A program made the translations under genes and the position numbers. Under the pieces are notes generated by a model that saw only the letters and a program-made list of their open reading frames with translations, did no database searches and was not told the DNA's origin. Of a stretch of 64,000 nt of DNA, positions 8,866 through 17,581 are shown piece after piece; within the stretch, counting starts at the first letter, position 1; each line of letters begins with the position of its first letter. The DNA lies in the NCBI RefSeq assembly GCF_029813785.1, contig NZ_JARVKY010000032.1, positions 20,864-84,863 on the forward strand, read 5' to 3'. This stretch comes from Streptomyces sp. DH41. Its GTDB lineage: Bacteria; Actinomycetota; Actinomycetes; Streptomycetales; Streptomycetaceae.

Positions 8866-9984
8866 TTAGCCCTCCGAGGGGGCGAGGCGCTTCAGCTCCG
8901 CCTCGGTCGACTTCAGCAGGTCGGTCCAGGAGTCCTCGAACTTGTCGACGCCCTCCTTCTCCAGCAGCCGGACCACCTCGTCGTAGCCGATCCCGAGCTT
9001 CTCGACCGCGTCGAGGTCGGCGCGGGCCTGCTCGTAGGTGCCGGCGACCGTGTCGCCGGTGATCTCGCCGTGGTCCTCGGTGGCGAACAGCGTCGCCTCC
9101 GGCATGGTGTTGACCGTGTTCGGCGCGACCAGGTCGGTGACGTACATCGTGTCGCTGTACGCCTTGTCCTTCACACCGGTGGACGCCCACAGCGGACGCT
9201 GCTTGTTGGCGCCGGCCCTCTCCAGGGCGTTCCAGCGGTCGGAGGAGAAGATCTCCTCGTACGCCTGGTAGGCGAGCCGGGCGTTGGCGACGGCGGCCTT
9301 GCCGCGCAGCGCCTTGGCCTCGTCGGTGCCGAGCGCGTCGATCCGCTTGTCGATCTCGGTGTCCACGCGGGACACGAAGAAGGACGCCACCGAGTGGATC
9401 TGCGAGAGGTCCAGGCCGCGCTCCTTGGCCTTCTCCAGGCCGGTGAGGAAGGCGTCCATGACCAGGCGGTAGCGCTCCAGCGAGAAGATCAGCGTGACGT
9501 TGACGCTGATGCCCAGGCCGATGGTCTCGGCGATCGCCGGGATACCGGCCTCGGTCGCCGGGATCTTGATCAGCGTGTTGGGCCGGTCCACCAGCCAGGC
9601 CAGCTGCTTGGCCTCGGCGACCGTCGCCTTGGTGTTGTGCGCGAGGCGCGGGTCGACCTCGATGGAGACCCGGCCGTCCTTGCCGCCGGTGGCGTCGAAG
9701 ACGGGGCGCAGGATGTCGGCGGCGTCGCGGACGTCCGCCGTGGTGATCATGCGGATGGCCTCTTCGACCGTGACCTTGCGGAAGGCGAGGTCGGAGAGCT
9801 GCTGGTCGTAGCCGTCGCCCTGGGAGATCGCCTTCTGGAAGATCGACGGGTTGGTGGTGACGCCCACGACGTGCTGCTGGTCGATCAGCTCGGCGAGGTT
9901 GCCGGACGTGATGCGCTTGCGCGACAGGTCGTCCAGCCAGATCGCGACGCCTTCATCGGAGAGGCGCTTGAGTGCGTCTGTCAT
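8866..9984 (-). CDS. tal: transaldolase
   Basis: A 372-residue transaldolase of the long actinobacterial type, moving a dihydroxyacetone unit between sugar phosphates through a Lys Schiff base. Characteristic are GVTTNPSIFQKAI near residue 40, VSIEVDPRLA, the active-site LIKIPATEAGIPAI with the Schiff-base Lys, and FFVSRVDTEIDKR. ATG 9984 has an AGGAG site about 12 bases upstream. It lies 34 bases after tkt and 4 before zwf in the pentose phosphate operon. Confidence 0.96.
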   Translation of the reverse strand: MTDALKRLSDEGVAIWLDDLSRKRITSGNLAELIDQQHVVGVTTNPSIFQKAISQGDGYDQQLSDLAFRKVTVEEAIRMITTADVRDAADILRPVFDATGGKDGRVSIEVDPRLAHNTKATVAEAKQLAWLVDRPNTLIKIPATEAGIPAIAETIGLGISVNVTLIFSLERYRLVMDAFLTGLEKAKERGLDLSQIHSVASFFVSRVDTEIDKRIDALGTDEAKALRGKAAVANARLAYQAYEEIFSSDRWNALERAGANKQRPLWASTGVKDKAYSDTMYVTDLVAPNTVNTMPEATLFATEDHGEITGDTVAGTYEQARADLDAVEKLGIGYDEVVRLLEKEGVDKFEDSWTDLLKSTEAELKRLAPSEG

Positions 9985-10018
9985 GGAAAATGCATCTCCT
10001 ACGTGTCGTATACGAGCG

Positions 10019-12106
10019 TCAGCGCTGAGCTGCGGTCAGCGATTCCCGGGCAGCGGCGGTCACGTTCTCGGCGGTGAAGCCGAACTCGCGGAAGAGCACC
10101 TTGCCGTCCGCCGAAGCACCGAAGTGCTCCAGGGAAACGATGCGGCCGGCGTCCCCGACGTACTTGTGCCAGGTGAGACCGATCCCGGCCTCCACCGCGA
10201 CACGGGCCCTCACGGACGGGGGCAGGACGCTGTCCCGGTACCCCTGGTCCTGCTGCTCGAACCACTCGACGCACGGCATGGACACCACGCGCGTCGGCAC
10301 GCCGTCGGCCTGGAGCCGCTCGCGCGCCTCGACGGCGACGTGCACCTCGGAGCCGGTGGCGATCAGGACGACCTCGGCGTCGCCGCCCTCGGCGTCGAAC
10401 AGGACGTAGCCGCCCTTGGCCGCGTCCTCGTTGGCCTCGTACGTCGGCACACCCTGACGGGTGAGCGCCAGACCGTGCGGCTGGCCCTTGCCGAACTCCT
10501 TCGTCCAGCGCTTGAGGATCTCGCGCCAGGCGATCGCGGTCTCGTTGGCGTCGGCCGGGCGGACCACGTTCAGGCCCGGGATGGCGCGCAGCGAGGCGAG
10601 GTGCTCGACGGGCTGGTGGGTCGGGCCGTCCTCGCCCAGACCGATGGAGTCGTGCGTCCACACGTACGTCACCGGCAGGTGCATGAGCGCCGACAGACGG
10701 ACGGCGTTGCGCATGTAGTCCGAGAAGACCAGGAACGTTCCGCCGTAGATGCGGGTGTTGCCGTGCAGCGCGATGCCGTTCATCTCGGCGGCCATCGCGT
10801 GCTCGCGGATGCCGAAGTGAATCGTGCGGCCGTACGGGTCCGCCTCGGGCAGCGGGTTGTCCGCCGGGAGGAAGGACGACGTCTTGTCGATCGTCGTGTT
10901 GTTCGAGCCGGCCAGGTCGGCCGAGCCGCCCCACAGCTCGGGAACGACCGCGCCGAGCGCCTGGAGGACCTTGCCGGACGCGGCACGGGTGGCGACACCC
11001 TTGCCCGTCTCGAAGACCGGGATCTTCTCCTCCCAGCCCTTGGGGAGCTCGCCCTTGGCGACCCGCTCGTACTCGGCGGCGCGGTCGGGGTGGTTGTCCC
11101 GCCACTGCTGGAAGGTCTTCTCCCACACGGCGCGGGCCGCCCGGCCCTTCTCCAGCGCCTTGCGGGTGTGGCCGATGACCTCGTCGGAGACCTCGAAGGT
11201 CTTCTCCGGGTCGAAGCCCAGGACCCGCTTGGTCGCCGCGACCTCGTCGTCGCCGAGCGCCGAGCCGTGCGCGGCCTCGGTGTTCTGGGCGTTCGGGGCG
11301 GGCCAGGCGATGATCGAGCGCATGGCGATGAAGGACGGCCGGTCGGTGACCTTCTTCGCCGCCTCGATCGCGTCGTAGAGCGCGTTCGGGTCCAGGTCGC
11401 CGTCCGGCTTCGGGGCGACGCGCTGGACGTGCCAGCCGTACGCCTCGTACCGCTTGCAGGTGTCCTCGGAGACGGCGGTCTCGGTGTCGCCCTCGATCGA
11501 GATGTGGTTGTCGTCCCACAGCAGGACCAGGTTGCCGAGCTTCTGGTGGCCCGCGAGGGAGGAGGCCTCGGCGGAGATGCCCTCCTGAAGGCAGCCGTCA
11601 CCGGCGACGCAGTAGACGAAGTGGTCGAACGGGGAGGTGCCCTCGGCGGCCTCCGGGTCGAACAGGCCGCGCTCGTAGCGGGCGGCCATCGCCATGCCCA
11701 CCGCGTTGGCGACACCCTGGCCGAGCGGGCCGGTCGTCGTCTCCACACCCGTGGTGTGGCCGTACTCCGGGTGGCCGGGGGTCTTGGAGCCCCACGTGCG
11801 GAAGGACTCGAGGTCCGCCAGCTCCAGGCCGAAGCCGGCCAGGTAGAGCTGGGTGTAGAGGGTCAGCGACGAATGGCCGGCGGACAGCACGAAACGGTCG
11901 CGTCCGACCCAGTTCGCGTCGGCGGGGTCGTGCCGCATCACCTTCTGGAAGAGGGTGTAGGCGGCGGGCGCCAGGCTCATCGCCGTACCCGGATGGCCGT
12001 TGCCAACCTTCTGTACGGCATCGGCGGCCAGGACGCGGGCGGTGTCCACGGCCCGCTGGTCCAGTTCGGTCCACTCGAGGTCTGTGGTGGTCGGCTTGGT
12101 GCTCAC
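10019..12106 (-). CDS. tkt: transketolase
   Basis: A 695-residue thiamine-diphosphate enzyme transferring two-carbon units between ketoses and aldoses. Seen are GNGHPGTAMSLAPAAY, the TPP-binding GDGCLQEGISAEA...LLWDDNHISIEG block, the ADLAGSNNT segment, and the pyrimidine-domain GIREHAMAAEMNGIALHG with the Glu that activates TPP. The length is normal. GTG 12106 (protein start MSTKPTTTDLEW) lies at the 5' end of the operon, so the promoter must be in the 12.1-12.5 kb intergenic region shared with ctaB. As first gene of tkt-tal-zwf-opcA-pgl it sets expression of both pentose-phosphate branches. Confidence 0.96.
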   Translation of the reverse strand: MSTKPTTTDLEWTELDQRAVDTARVLAADAVQKVGNGHPGTAMSLAPAAYTLFQKVMRHDPADANWVGRDRFVLSAGHSSLTLYTQLYLAGFGLELADLESFRTWGSKTPGHPEYGHTTGVETTTGPLGQGVANAVGMAMAARYERGLFDPEAAEGTSPFDHFVYCVAGDGCLQEGISAEASSLAGHQKLGNLVLLWDDNHISIEGDTETAVSEDTCKRYEAYGWHVQRVAPKPDGDLDPNALYDAIEAAKKVTDRPSFIAMRSIIAWPAPNAQNTEAAHGSALGDDEVAATKRVLGFDPEKTFEVSDEVIGHTRKALEKGRAARAVWEKTFQQWRDNHPDRAAEYERVAKGELPKGWEEKIPVFETGKGVATRAASGKVLQALGAVVPELWGGSADLAGSNNTTIDKTSSFLPADNPLPEADPYGRTIHFGIREHAMAAEMNGIALHGNTRIYGGTFLVFSDYMRNAVRLSALMHLPVTYVWTHDSIGLGEDGPTHQPVEHLASLRAIPGLNVVRPADANETAIAWREILKRWTKEFGKGQPHGLALTRQGVPTYEANEDAAKGGYVLFDAEGGDAEVVLIATGSEVHVAVEARERLQADGVPTRVVSMPCVEWFEQQDQGYRDSVLPPSVRARVAVEAGIGLTWHKYVGDAGRIVSLEHFGASADGKVLFREFGFTAENVTAAARESLTAAQR

Positions 12107-12488
12107 CCTGAGTCAGGGCTCCTCTCCACATGTCGGATGCCGGTGCGCGTGCTGCGCCCACCGGCTGCCGGCGCGTCCGTGAGTCGGCCGGCCATGGCCG
12201 AGCCTACCCCCGTAAGTACGTGCGTTTTTCCGCTGGAAACAAGACTGCCGGGACTCTCGTGGATCCGCCTCTCGACTGGGCGAAACCGCATTCGGCAAGT
12301 GAATACGGAGCCGCTCATCTGACCGCTCAATCGACTCCCCGAACGCACGTCGGAGCACCCCTCTCAACACGACCCCACCCCCACGAAGGCCGAAGTACGG
12401 GCAACGTCTAAAGTGGCGTGGTACGCGCGAGCCTTTACCGCCACTTCACGCGGTCGGGCTTGCTGGGATGTCTCTGTCAGGGGTGTGC
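12107..12488. promoter_or_regulatory. divergent tkt / ctaB regulatory region with 8-bp inverted repeat
   Basis: About 380 bases with no convincing gene. It must hold promoters for the minus-strand pentose phosphate operon and for plus-strand ctaB. The clearest element is an inverted repeat, AAGTGGCG at 12411-12418 and CGCCACTT at 12439-12446, with 20 bases between arms, about 50 bases upstream of ctaB. It could be a dimeric repressor site or a UTR stem. No textbook -35/-10 pair was identified. Confidence 0.5.
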
Positions 12489-13436
12489 GTGACGGCCGTT
12501 GAATCCCGTCCTGCGGGGGTTATCGGGACGAACCAGAGCCCGAGTCACCGGCCGTTCGGGGCCCGTGTCAAGGCGTTCGTGGCGTTGACCAAGCCGCGGA
12601 TCATCGAGCTTCTGCTGATCACCACCGTTCCGGTGATGTTCCTCGCCGAGCAAGGTGTTCCGGATCTGAGGCTGGTGCTGCTGACCTGCGTCGGCGGTTA
12701 CCTGTCCGCCGGCGGCGCCAACGCGCTGAACATGTACATCGACCGCGACATCGACGCGCTGATGGACCGGACCTCGCAGCGCCCGCTGGTGACCGGAATG
12801 GTCAGTCCGGCCGAATGCCTGGTCTTCGGCATCACCCTGGCCGTCGTCTCGACGCTGCTGTTCGGCCTCACCGTCAACTGGCTGTCGGCCTGGCTCTCGC
12901 TCGGCGCTCTCCTCTTCTATGTCGTCGTCTACACGATGATCCTCAAGCGCCGTACCTCGCAGAACATCGTCTGGGGCGGAATCGCCGGCTGTCTGCCGGT
13001 GCTCATCGGCTGGTCGGCCGTGACCAACTCGATGTCCTGGGCGCCGGTCATCCTGTTCGGGGTGATGTTCTTCTGGACGCCGCCGCACTACTGGCCGCTG
13101 TCCATGAAGGTCAAGGAGGACTACGCGCGCGTCGGCGTGCCGATGCTCCCGGTCATCGCCTCCAACAAGGTCGTCGCCCGCCAGATCGTCATCTACAGCT
13201 GGGTCATGGTCGCCGTGTCGCTGCTGCTGCAGCCGCTGGGCTACACCGGCTGGTTCTACACGGCGGTCGCCCTGGCGGCCGGCGGCATGTGGCTGTGGGA
13301 GGCGCACGGGCTGCAGAACCGCGCCAAGGCCGAGGTGACGGGCGGCAAGCTCAAGGAGATGCGGCTCTTCCACTGGTCGATCACCTATGTGTCGGTGCTG
13401 TTCCTGGCGATCGCGGTGGACCCCTTCCTGCGCTGA
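12489..13436 (+). CDS. ctaB: protohaem IX farnesyltransferase (haem O synthase)
   Basis: A UbiA-superfamily membrane prenyltransferase of about 315 residues that adds a farnesyl group to haem B to make haem O for cytochrome oxidase. Diagnostic motifs are ANALNMYIDRDIDALMDRT (first Asp-rich, divalent metal and diphosphate binding) and WTPPHYWPLSMKVKEDYARVGVPM (haem-O-synthase signature with second acidic site). About nine hydrophobic helices are visible. The frame is open from ATG 12468; GTG 12483 and GTG 12489 are also possible. I prefer 12489 for a CAGGGG site at 12477-12482, with moderate certainty. The partner ctaA lies 2.3 kb downstream on the other strand. Confidence 0.93.
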   Translation: MTAVESRPAGVIGTNQSPSHRPFGARVKAFVALTKPRIIELLLITTVPVMFLAEQGVPDLRLVLLTCVGGYLSAGGANALNMYIDRDIDALMDRTSQRPLVTGMVSPAECLVFGITLAVVSTLLFGLTVNWLSAWLSLGALLFYVVVYTMILKRRTSQNIVWGGIAGCLPVLIGWSAVTNSMSWAPVILFGVMFFWTPPHYWPLSMKVKEDYARVGVPMLPVIASNKVVARQIVIYSWVMVAVSLLLQPLGYTGWFYTAVALAAGGMWLWEAHGLQNRAKAEVTGGKLKEMRLFHWSITYVSVLFLAIAVDPFLR

Positions 13437-13492
13437 GTACTCGCGGTTCCCGCCCGTCGCCGTCCGATCTACCCGTCGGTAGCATCCTGGTC

Positions 13493-13846
13493 ATGGCAGA
13501 CACGCAGCAGGTTGACACGAAGGCCGGGTGGGCCGAGCGGTGGGCCGAGTACCGGCTGACCCGGATGGCCGGGCGGATCGACGCCTTCTCCAAGGCGCAC
13601 GGCGGCGCCGAGGCCCAGGTGGCCTACCTCGGTGAACGCGGCGCCCGGATCGTGCTCGTCGGTGAGGACGGCGCCTGGGGCGACCTGGTCGCGCGCTCCC
13701 CCGAGGCCGCCCGGAAGGCCGTGGAGAAGTCCGGGATCACCGTCCACGACGACTTCGACGGCGAGTTCGCGGCCAAGGTGGAGACCGGCCCCTACGAGTG
13801 GTCGCGCATGGCGGGCATCCAGGTCGGCGGGCCGAGCAACACCTGA
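13493..13846 (+). CDS. conserved hypothetical protein, 117 residues
   Basis: A small soluble, mixed-charge protein beginning MADTQQVDTKAGWAERW and ending IQVGGPSNT. No signal peptide, transmembrane segment or known catalytic motif is visible; the central IVLVGEDGAWGDLVARSPEAARKAVEKSG segment looks like an alpha/beta unit. It starts 56 bases after ctaB. ATG 13493 is the only plausible start, although its ribosome-binding site is weak. I recognise it only as the kind of short conserved Streptomyces protein seen next to ctaB; no function is proposed. Confidence 0.75.
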   Translation: MADTQQVDTKAGWAERWAEYRLTRMAGRIDAFSKAHGGAEAQVAYLGERGARIVLVGEDGAWGDLVARSPEAARKAVEKSGITVHDDFDGEFAAKVETGPYEWSRMAGIQVGGPSNT

Positions 13847-13912
13847 GACCGGGTTCACCCGTTAGGACCGTAGGAAGCCGCAAGGCGCACGGTCCCAGCA
13901 GGGGGAGCCCGG

Positions 13913-15019
13913 ATGATCGAAACGCCGTCCCTGGTGGACCAGTACTGCCACGGCGTCCTGAGAACGGAGCTGGGCCTCGGCACCTTCGAGGCCCGGCTGG
14001 CCCGCACCGAGGGGCCGCCCGCGGCGGGCACTACCCTCTTCGACACCCAGACCGGCTTCGCGGTACGCCGCTGGTGCCCGCCCCTGCTCGGCCTGGAACC
14101 GCACTGCACGCCCGCCCGCTACCTGGCCCGGCGCCGCGAACTCGGCGTCCTGGAGGCCGACCGCAGGCTGCTGCGCGGCAGCGGCATCACCACCTACCTG
14201 GTCGACGCCGGCCTGCCCGGCGACCTCACCGGACCCGCGGAGATGGCCACCGCCGCGGACGCCGACGCCCACGAGATCGTCCGCCTGGAACTACTGGCCG
14301 AGCAGGTCGCCGACACCTCCGGCACCGTCGACTCCTTCCTCGCCAACCTCGCCGAGGCGGTGCACGGCGCCGCCGCGAACGCGGTCGCCTTCACCTCGGT
14401 GGCCGGCGTACGGCACGGTCTGGCGCTCGCTCCCGAACCGCCCGGCCCCGGCGAGGTGCGGGGCGCCGCCGCCCGCTGGCTGACCGGGCGCGAGGTCGGC
14501 GGCGAGCTGAGCGACCCGGTCCTGCTGCGGCACCTGCTGTGGAGCGCCGTCGCCTCGGGCCGGCCGCTCCAGCTGCACGCGGGCCTCGGCGAGCCGGGCC
14601 TGCGCATCGACCGCACCGACCCGGTCCTGCTGACGGACTTCGTACGGGCCACCGCCGGCCTCGGCACCGACCTGGTCCTGCTGCACGGCTACCCGTACCA
14701 CCGCCACGCCGCCCACCTCGCCGGAGTCTTCCCGCACGTCTACGCCGACTCGGGCGCCGCCCTGGTACGCACCGGCGCCCGGGCCGCGACGGTCCTCGCG
14801 GAGATCCTGGAGCTGGCGCCCTTCGGCAAGGTCCTGTTCTCCAGCGGCGCCCAGGGCCTGCCCGAACTGCACGTGGTCGCCGCCCGCCTCTTCCGCGAGG
14901 CCCTGGGACGGGTGCTGGGCACCTGGGTGGCCGAGGAGGCGTGGGCACCGGCGGACGCGCGGCGGGTGGCGGGGATGATCGCGTCGGGAAACGCGGTGAG
15001 GGTGTACGGCCTGGACTGA
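13913..15019 (+). CDS. amidohydrolase-family protein (FluG amidohydrolase-like)
   Basis: A 368-residue TIM-barrel hydrolase of the amidohydrolase_2 class, resembling the amidohydrolase domain attached to some glutamine-synthetase-like FluG proteins. Candidate metal and active-site segments in order are VDQYCHG (residues 8-14, replacing the usual D-x-H-x-H), GSGITTYLVDAGL, LQLHAGLGEPG, LLHGYPYHRHAAHLA and LFSSGAQGLPE, the last in place of a canonical SD motif. GTG is not needed: ATG 13913 has a GGGGGAG site 5 bases upstream. The nucleotidyltransferase gene starts 18 bases after its stop. Substrate unknown; the altered N-terminal metal motif means activity should not be assumed. Confidence 0.8.
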   Translation: MIETPSLVDQYCHGVLRTELGLGTFEARLARTEGPPAAGTTLFDTQTGFAVRRWCPPLLGLEPHCTPARYLARRRELGVLEADRRLLRGSGITTYLVDAGLPGDLTGPAEMATAADADAHEIVRLELLAEQVADTSGTVDSFLANLAEAVHGAAANAVAFTSVAGVRHGLALAPEPPGPGEVRGAAARWLTGREVGGELSDPVLLRHLLWSAVASGRPLQLHAGLGEPGLRIDRTDPVLLTDFVRATAGLGTDLVLLHGYPYHRHAAHLAGVFPHVYADSGAALVRTGARAATVLAEILELAPFGKVLFSSGAQGLPELHVVAARLFREALGRVLGTWVAEEAWAPADARRVAGMIASGNAVRVYGLD

Positions 15020-15037
15020 ATCGCGGACACTGACCGG

Positions 15038-15775
15038 ATGCCGACCGACACGCTGCTCGATCGCTTCCTCCAGGGACTCGGACCCCTCGCCCCCGTCGCC
15101 GTCTGGGCCCACGGCTCACTGGCCGGCGGCGACTACCAGGAAGGCCGGAGCGACCTCGACCTGATCGCGGTGCCAGGCCGCCCGGTCACCGCCCGCACGG
15201 CCTGGCGGCTGGGACTGCTCCACGCCCGACTGCGCGCCGAGCCGCTCGCGGGACAGCTGCACTGCACCTATCTGTCGCCCGACTCCGTCGCGGACCCCGC
15301 ACGGCGCCATCTGACCTGGGCGCACGGGCAGCTGTTCAAACGACCGGTCACCCCGGTCACCCGGCGCGAGCTGCACACCTTCGGGCGTGTCCTGCACGGG
15401 GAGTCACCGGGGCCGGTGCTGCCGCGCGTGTCCGACACCGAACTGGCCGGGTTCGTCGTCCGGGACCAGCGGGACTTCTGGCGGCCGGCCGTGCGGCGGG
15501 GCGAGCTGTGGCGGCAGGACGTCTGGGTCGACCTGGGCCTGCTCACCTTCGCCCGCGCCACCGTCACGCTGCGGGACGGCGACCTGATCTCCAAGCGGCA
15601 GGCACTCGCGGAACTCCGCGGCCTGGGAGCGCCCGGCGAGGTCGTCGGGGACATCGAGCGACGCCGCTACGGGAACCCCGTGCCGCCCGCCGCCGACTGG
15701 ACCGTCCGCCGCGGCGAGCTGACCCGGAGCTACCTGGGGCCGGCCATCGACGCGCTGGTCGCCTCGTACTCCTGA
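15038..15775 (+). CDS. nucleotidyltransferase-domain protein (ANT-like)
   Basis: A 245-residue protein with a minimal nucleotidyltransferase signature, VWAHGSLAGGDYQEGRSDLDLIAV near residues 22-45, where GS and D-x-D bind the nucleotide metal. A helical C-terminal half contains DFWRPAVRRGELW and SKRQALAELRGLG, as in streptomycin/spectinomycin adenylyltransferases of the ANT(3'')/(9) group. ATG 15038 lies 18 bases after the amidohydrolase. Its last 46 bases overlap the end of convergent ctaA. Resemblance is to the fold; resistance cannot be inferred from sequence. Confidence 0.8.
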   Translation: MPTDTLLDRFLQGLGPLAPVAVWAHGSLAGGDYQEGRSDLDLIAVPGRPVTARTAWRLGLLHARLRAEPLAGQLHCTYLSPDSVADPARRHLTWAHGQLFKRPVTPVTRRELHTFGRVLHGESPGPVLPRVSDTELAGFVVRDQRDFWRPAVRRGELWRQDVWVDLGLLTFARATVTLRDGDLISKRQALAELRGLGAPGEVVGDIERRRYGNPVPPAADWTVRRGELTRSYLGPAIDALVASYS

Positions 15776-16752
15776 ACCGGCACCTCGGGCACCGTCTCCT
15801 CGGGCCGCTCACGCAGCGCCAGCAGCACCCTCAGCGCCGCGATCCACATCACGCACGAGCCGAACATGTGCAGGCCGACCAGGACCTCGGGCAGGTCGGT
15901 GAAGTACTGCACGTAGCCGATGGCGCCCTGGGCGAGCAGCACCAGGAACAGGTCGCGGGTGCGGGCCAGCGGGCCCTTGGGCGCGTCGACCGCCTTCAGG
16001 ACGAACCACAGGGCGAACGTCAGCGTCACCACGACCCACGCCAGGACGGCGTGCACCTTGCTCACCGTCTCCCAGTCGAGCGGCATCCGCGGCACGTCGC
16101 TGGAGTCACCCGCGTGCGGTCCGGCCCCGGTGACCACCGTGCCGACCGCGATCAGCAGCACGGAGACGCCGATCATCGCCCACACCAGCTGCTGGACCGC
16201 CTTGCCGACCAGGGGGCGCGGTGCCGCGTCGCCCTCCCGGGTGCGCTGCCACATCACGGTAGCGACCGCGATCAGCGCGGTCGACAGCAGGAAGTGGGCC
16301 GCGACGGTGTACGGGTTGAGGCCGACCAGGACCACGATGCCGCCGAGGACGGCGTTGCCCATCACGATCCAGAACTGCAGCCAGCCCAGCCGCGTCAGGC
16401 CACGCCGGTACGGCTTCTGCGACCGTGCGGCGATGATCGCCCAGCCGACCGCGGCGCACAGCACGTAGGTCAGCAGACGGTTGCCGAACTCGATGACGCC
16501 GTGGATGCCCATCTCGCTGGTGTTGGTCAGCGAGTCGTCGGTGCACTTGGGCCAGGTCGGACAGCCGAGGCCCGATCCGGTCAGGCGCACGGCACCGCCG
16601 GTGACGACGATGGCCACCGCCATGACGAGCGCGGCGAGGGCCGCCCGCCGGACCGTCCGGGGATCCGGGGTCCAGCGCGCGGCGATGAAGGCGAGCGGAT
16701 TGCGCACGGCGGCTGCGGCGTCGGCGCGGGTCACGTTTGGCACGCCGTCCAT
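15730..16752 (-). CDS. ctaA: haem A synthase (COX15/CtaA family)
   Basis: A membrane protein of about 340 residues converting haem O to haem A for the aa3 cytochrome oxidase. Seen are VTGGAVRLTGSGLGCPTWPKC (family signature with the extracytoplasmic Cys pair), HGVIEFGNRLLTYVL with the first haem-ligand His and a conserved Glu, NPYTVAAHFLLS, SKVHAVLAW and VGLHMFGSCVMW with further ligand His residues, on about eight helices. The frame is open to GTG 16773; ATG 16752 and GTG 16743 are alternatives, and none has a strong ribosome-binding site. Its 3' end overlaps the convergent nucleotidyltransferase gene by 46 bases. Confidence 0.93.
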   Translation of the reverse strand: MDGVPNVTRADAAAAVRNPLAFIAARWTPDPRTVRRAALAALVMAVAIVVTGGAVRLTGSGLGCPTWPKCTDDSLTNTSEMGIHGVIEFGNRLLTYVLCAAVGWAIIAARSQKPYRRGLTRLGWLQFWIVMGNAVLGGIVVLVGLNPYTVAAHFLLSTALIAVATVMWQRTREGDAAPRPLVGKAVQQLVWAMIGVSVLLIAVGTVVTGAGPHAGDSSDVPRMPLDWETVSKVHAVLAWVVVTLTFALWFVLKAVDAPKGPLARTRDLFLVLLAQGAIGYVQYFTDLPEVLVGLHMFGSCVMWIAALRVLLALRERPEETVPEVPVQEYEATSASMAGPR

Positions 16753-16807
16753 CGTAGGCGCCCGCTTGTGCACGCTTTCACGAGGGTCCGGTCAGTGGTG
16801 CGTGCTC

Positions 16808-17581
16808 CTACTCCCAGCGGAAGAACTTCCCGGCCGCCGCCAGTCCCACGACGGCCCAGACGGCGAGGATCCCCAGGTCGCCCCAGGGCATCTGGGCCCC
16901 GTGCTGGAGGACGTCCCGCAGCCCGTCCGACAGGGCGGAGATCGGCAGCAGCCCCAGCACGCTCTGCGCCGCGTCCGGGAACTTGTCCAGCGGCACGATC
17001 ACCCCGCCGCCCACGAGGAGCAGCAGGAAGACCAGGTTGGCGGCGGCCAGCGTGGCCTCCGCCTTCAGCGTGCCCGCCATGAGCAGTCCGAGCCCGGAGA
17101 AGGCGGCCGTACCGAGGACCAGGAGCAGCAGCACGGCGAACGGGCTGCCGTGCGGCGACCAGCCCAGCGCGAAGGCGATCACCGTCAGCAGGATGATCTG
17201 GAGTACCTCGGTGACCAGGACGGACACCGTCTTCGCGGTCATCAGGGCCCAGCGCGGCAGCGGCGAGGCGGCCAGCCGCTTGAGCACCCCGTACCGGCGC
17301 TCGAAGCCGGTGCCGATGGCCTGCCCGGTGAACGCCGTCGACATCACGGCGAGCGCCAGGATGCCGGGCGCGAGGAAGTCCACGGCCTCCTCGGCACCGG
17401 TGTCGATGATGTCCACGGAACCGAACAGGACCAGCAGCAGCGTCGGGATGATCACCGTCAGCAGCAGCTGCTCGCCGTTGCGCAGCAGCATCTTCGTCTC
17501 GAGCACGGCCTGGGCCGCGATCATGCGGCCGAGCGGCGCGGCACCGGGCTTCGGCGTGTAGGTGCCGGTGGTGGTGGTCAC
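16808..17581 (-). CDS. ABC-2 type transporter permease
   Basis: A 257-residue permease with six predicted helices (for example LLLTVIIPTLLLVLFG, ILALAVMSTAFTGQAIG, LLLVGGGVIVPL) and the FERRYGVLKRLAASPLPRW cytoplasmic segment typical of drug- or polyketide-exporting ABC-2 permeases. GTG 17581 overlaps the stop of the ATPase gene in a GTGA junction, so the two form one exporter. It ends 55 bases upstream of the ctaA start on the same strand. Substrate unknown. Confidence 0.88.
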   Translation of the reverse strand: MTTTTGTYTPKPGAAPLGRMIAAQAVLETKMLLRNGEQLLLTVIIPTLLLVLFGSVDIIDTGAEEAVDFLAPGILALAVMSTAFTGQAIGTGFERRYGVLKRLAASPLPRWALMTAKTVSVLVTEVLQIILLTVIAFALGWSPHGSPFAVLLLLVLGTAAFSGLGLLMAGTLKAEATLAAANLVFLLLLVGGGVIVPLDKFPDAAQSVLGLLPISALSDGLRDVLQHGAQMPWGDLGILAVWAVVGLAAAGKFFRWE

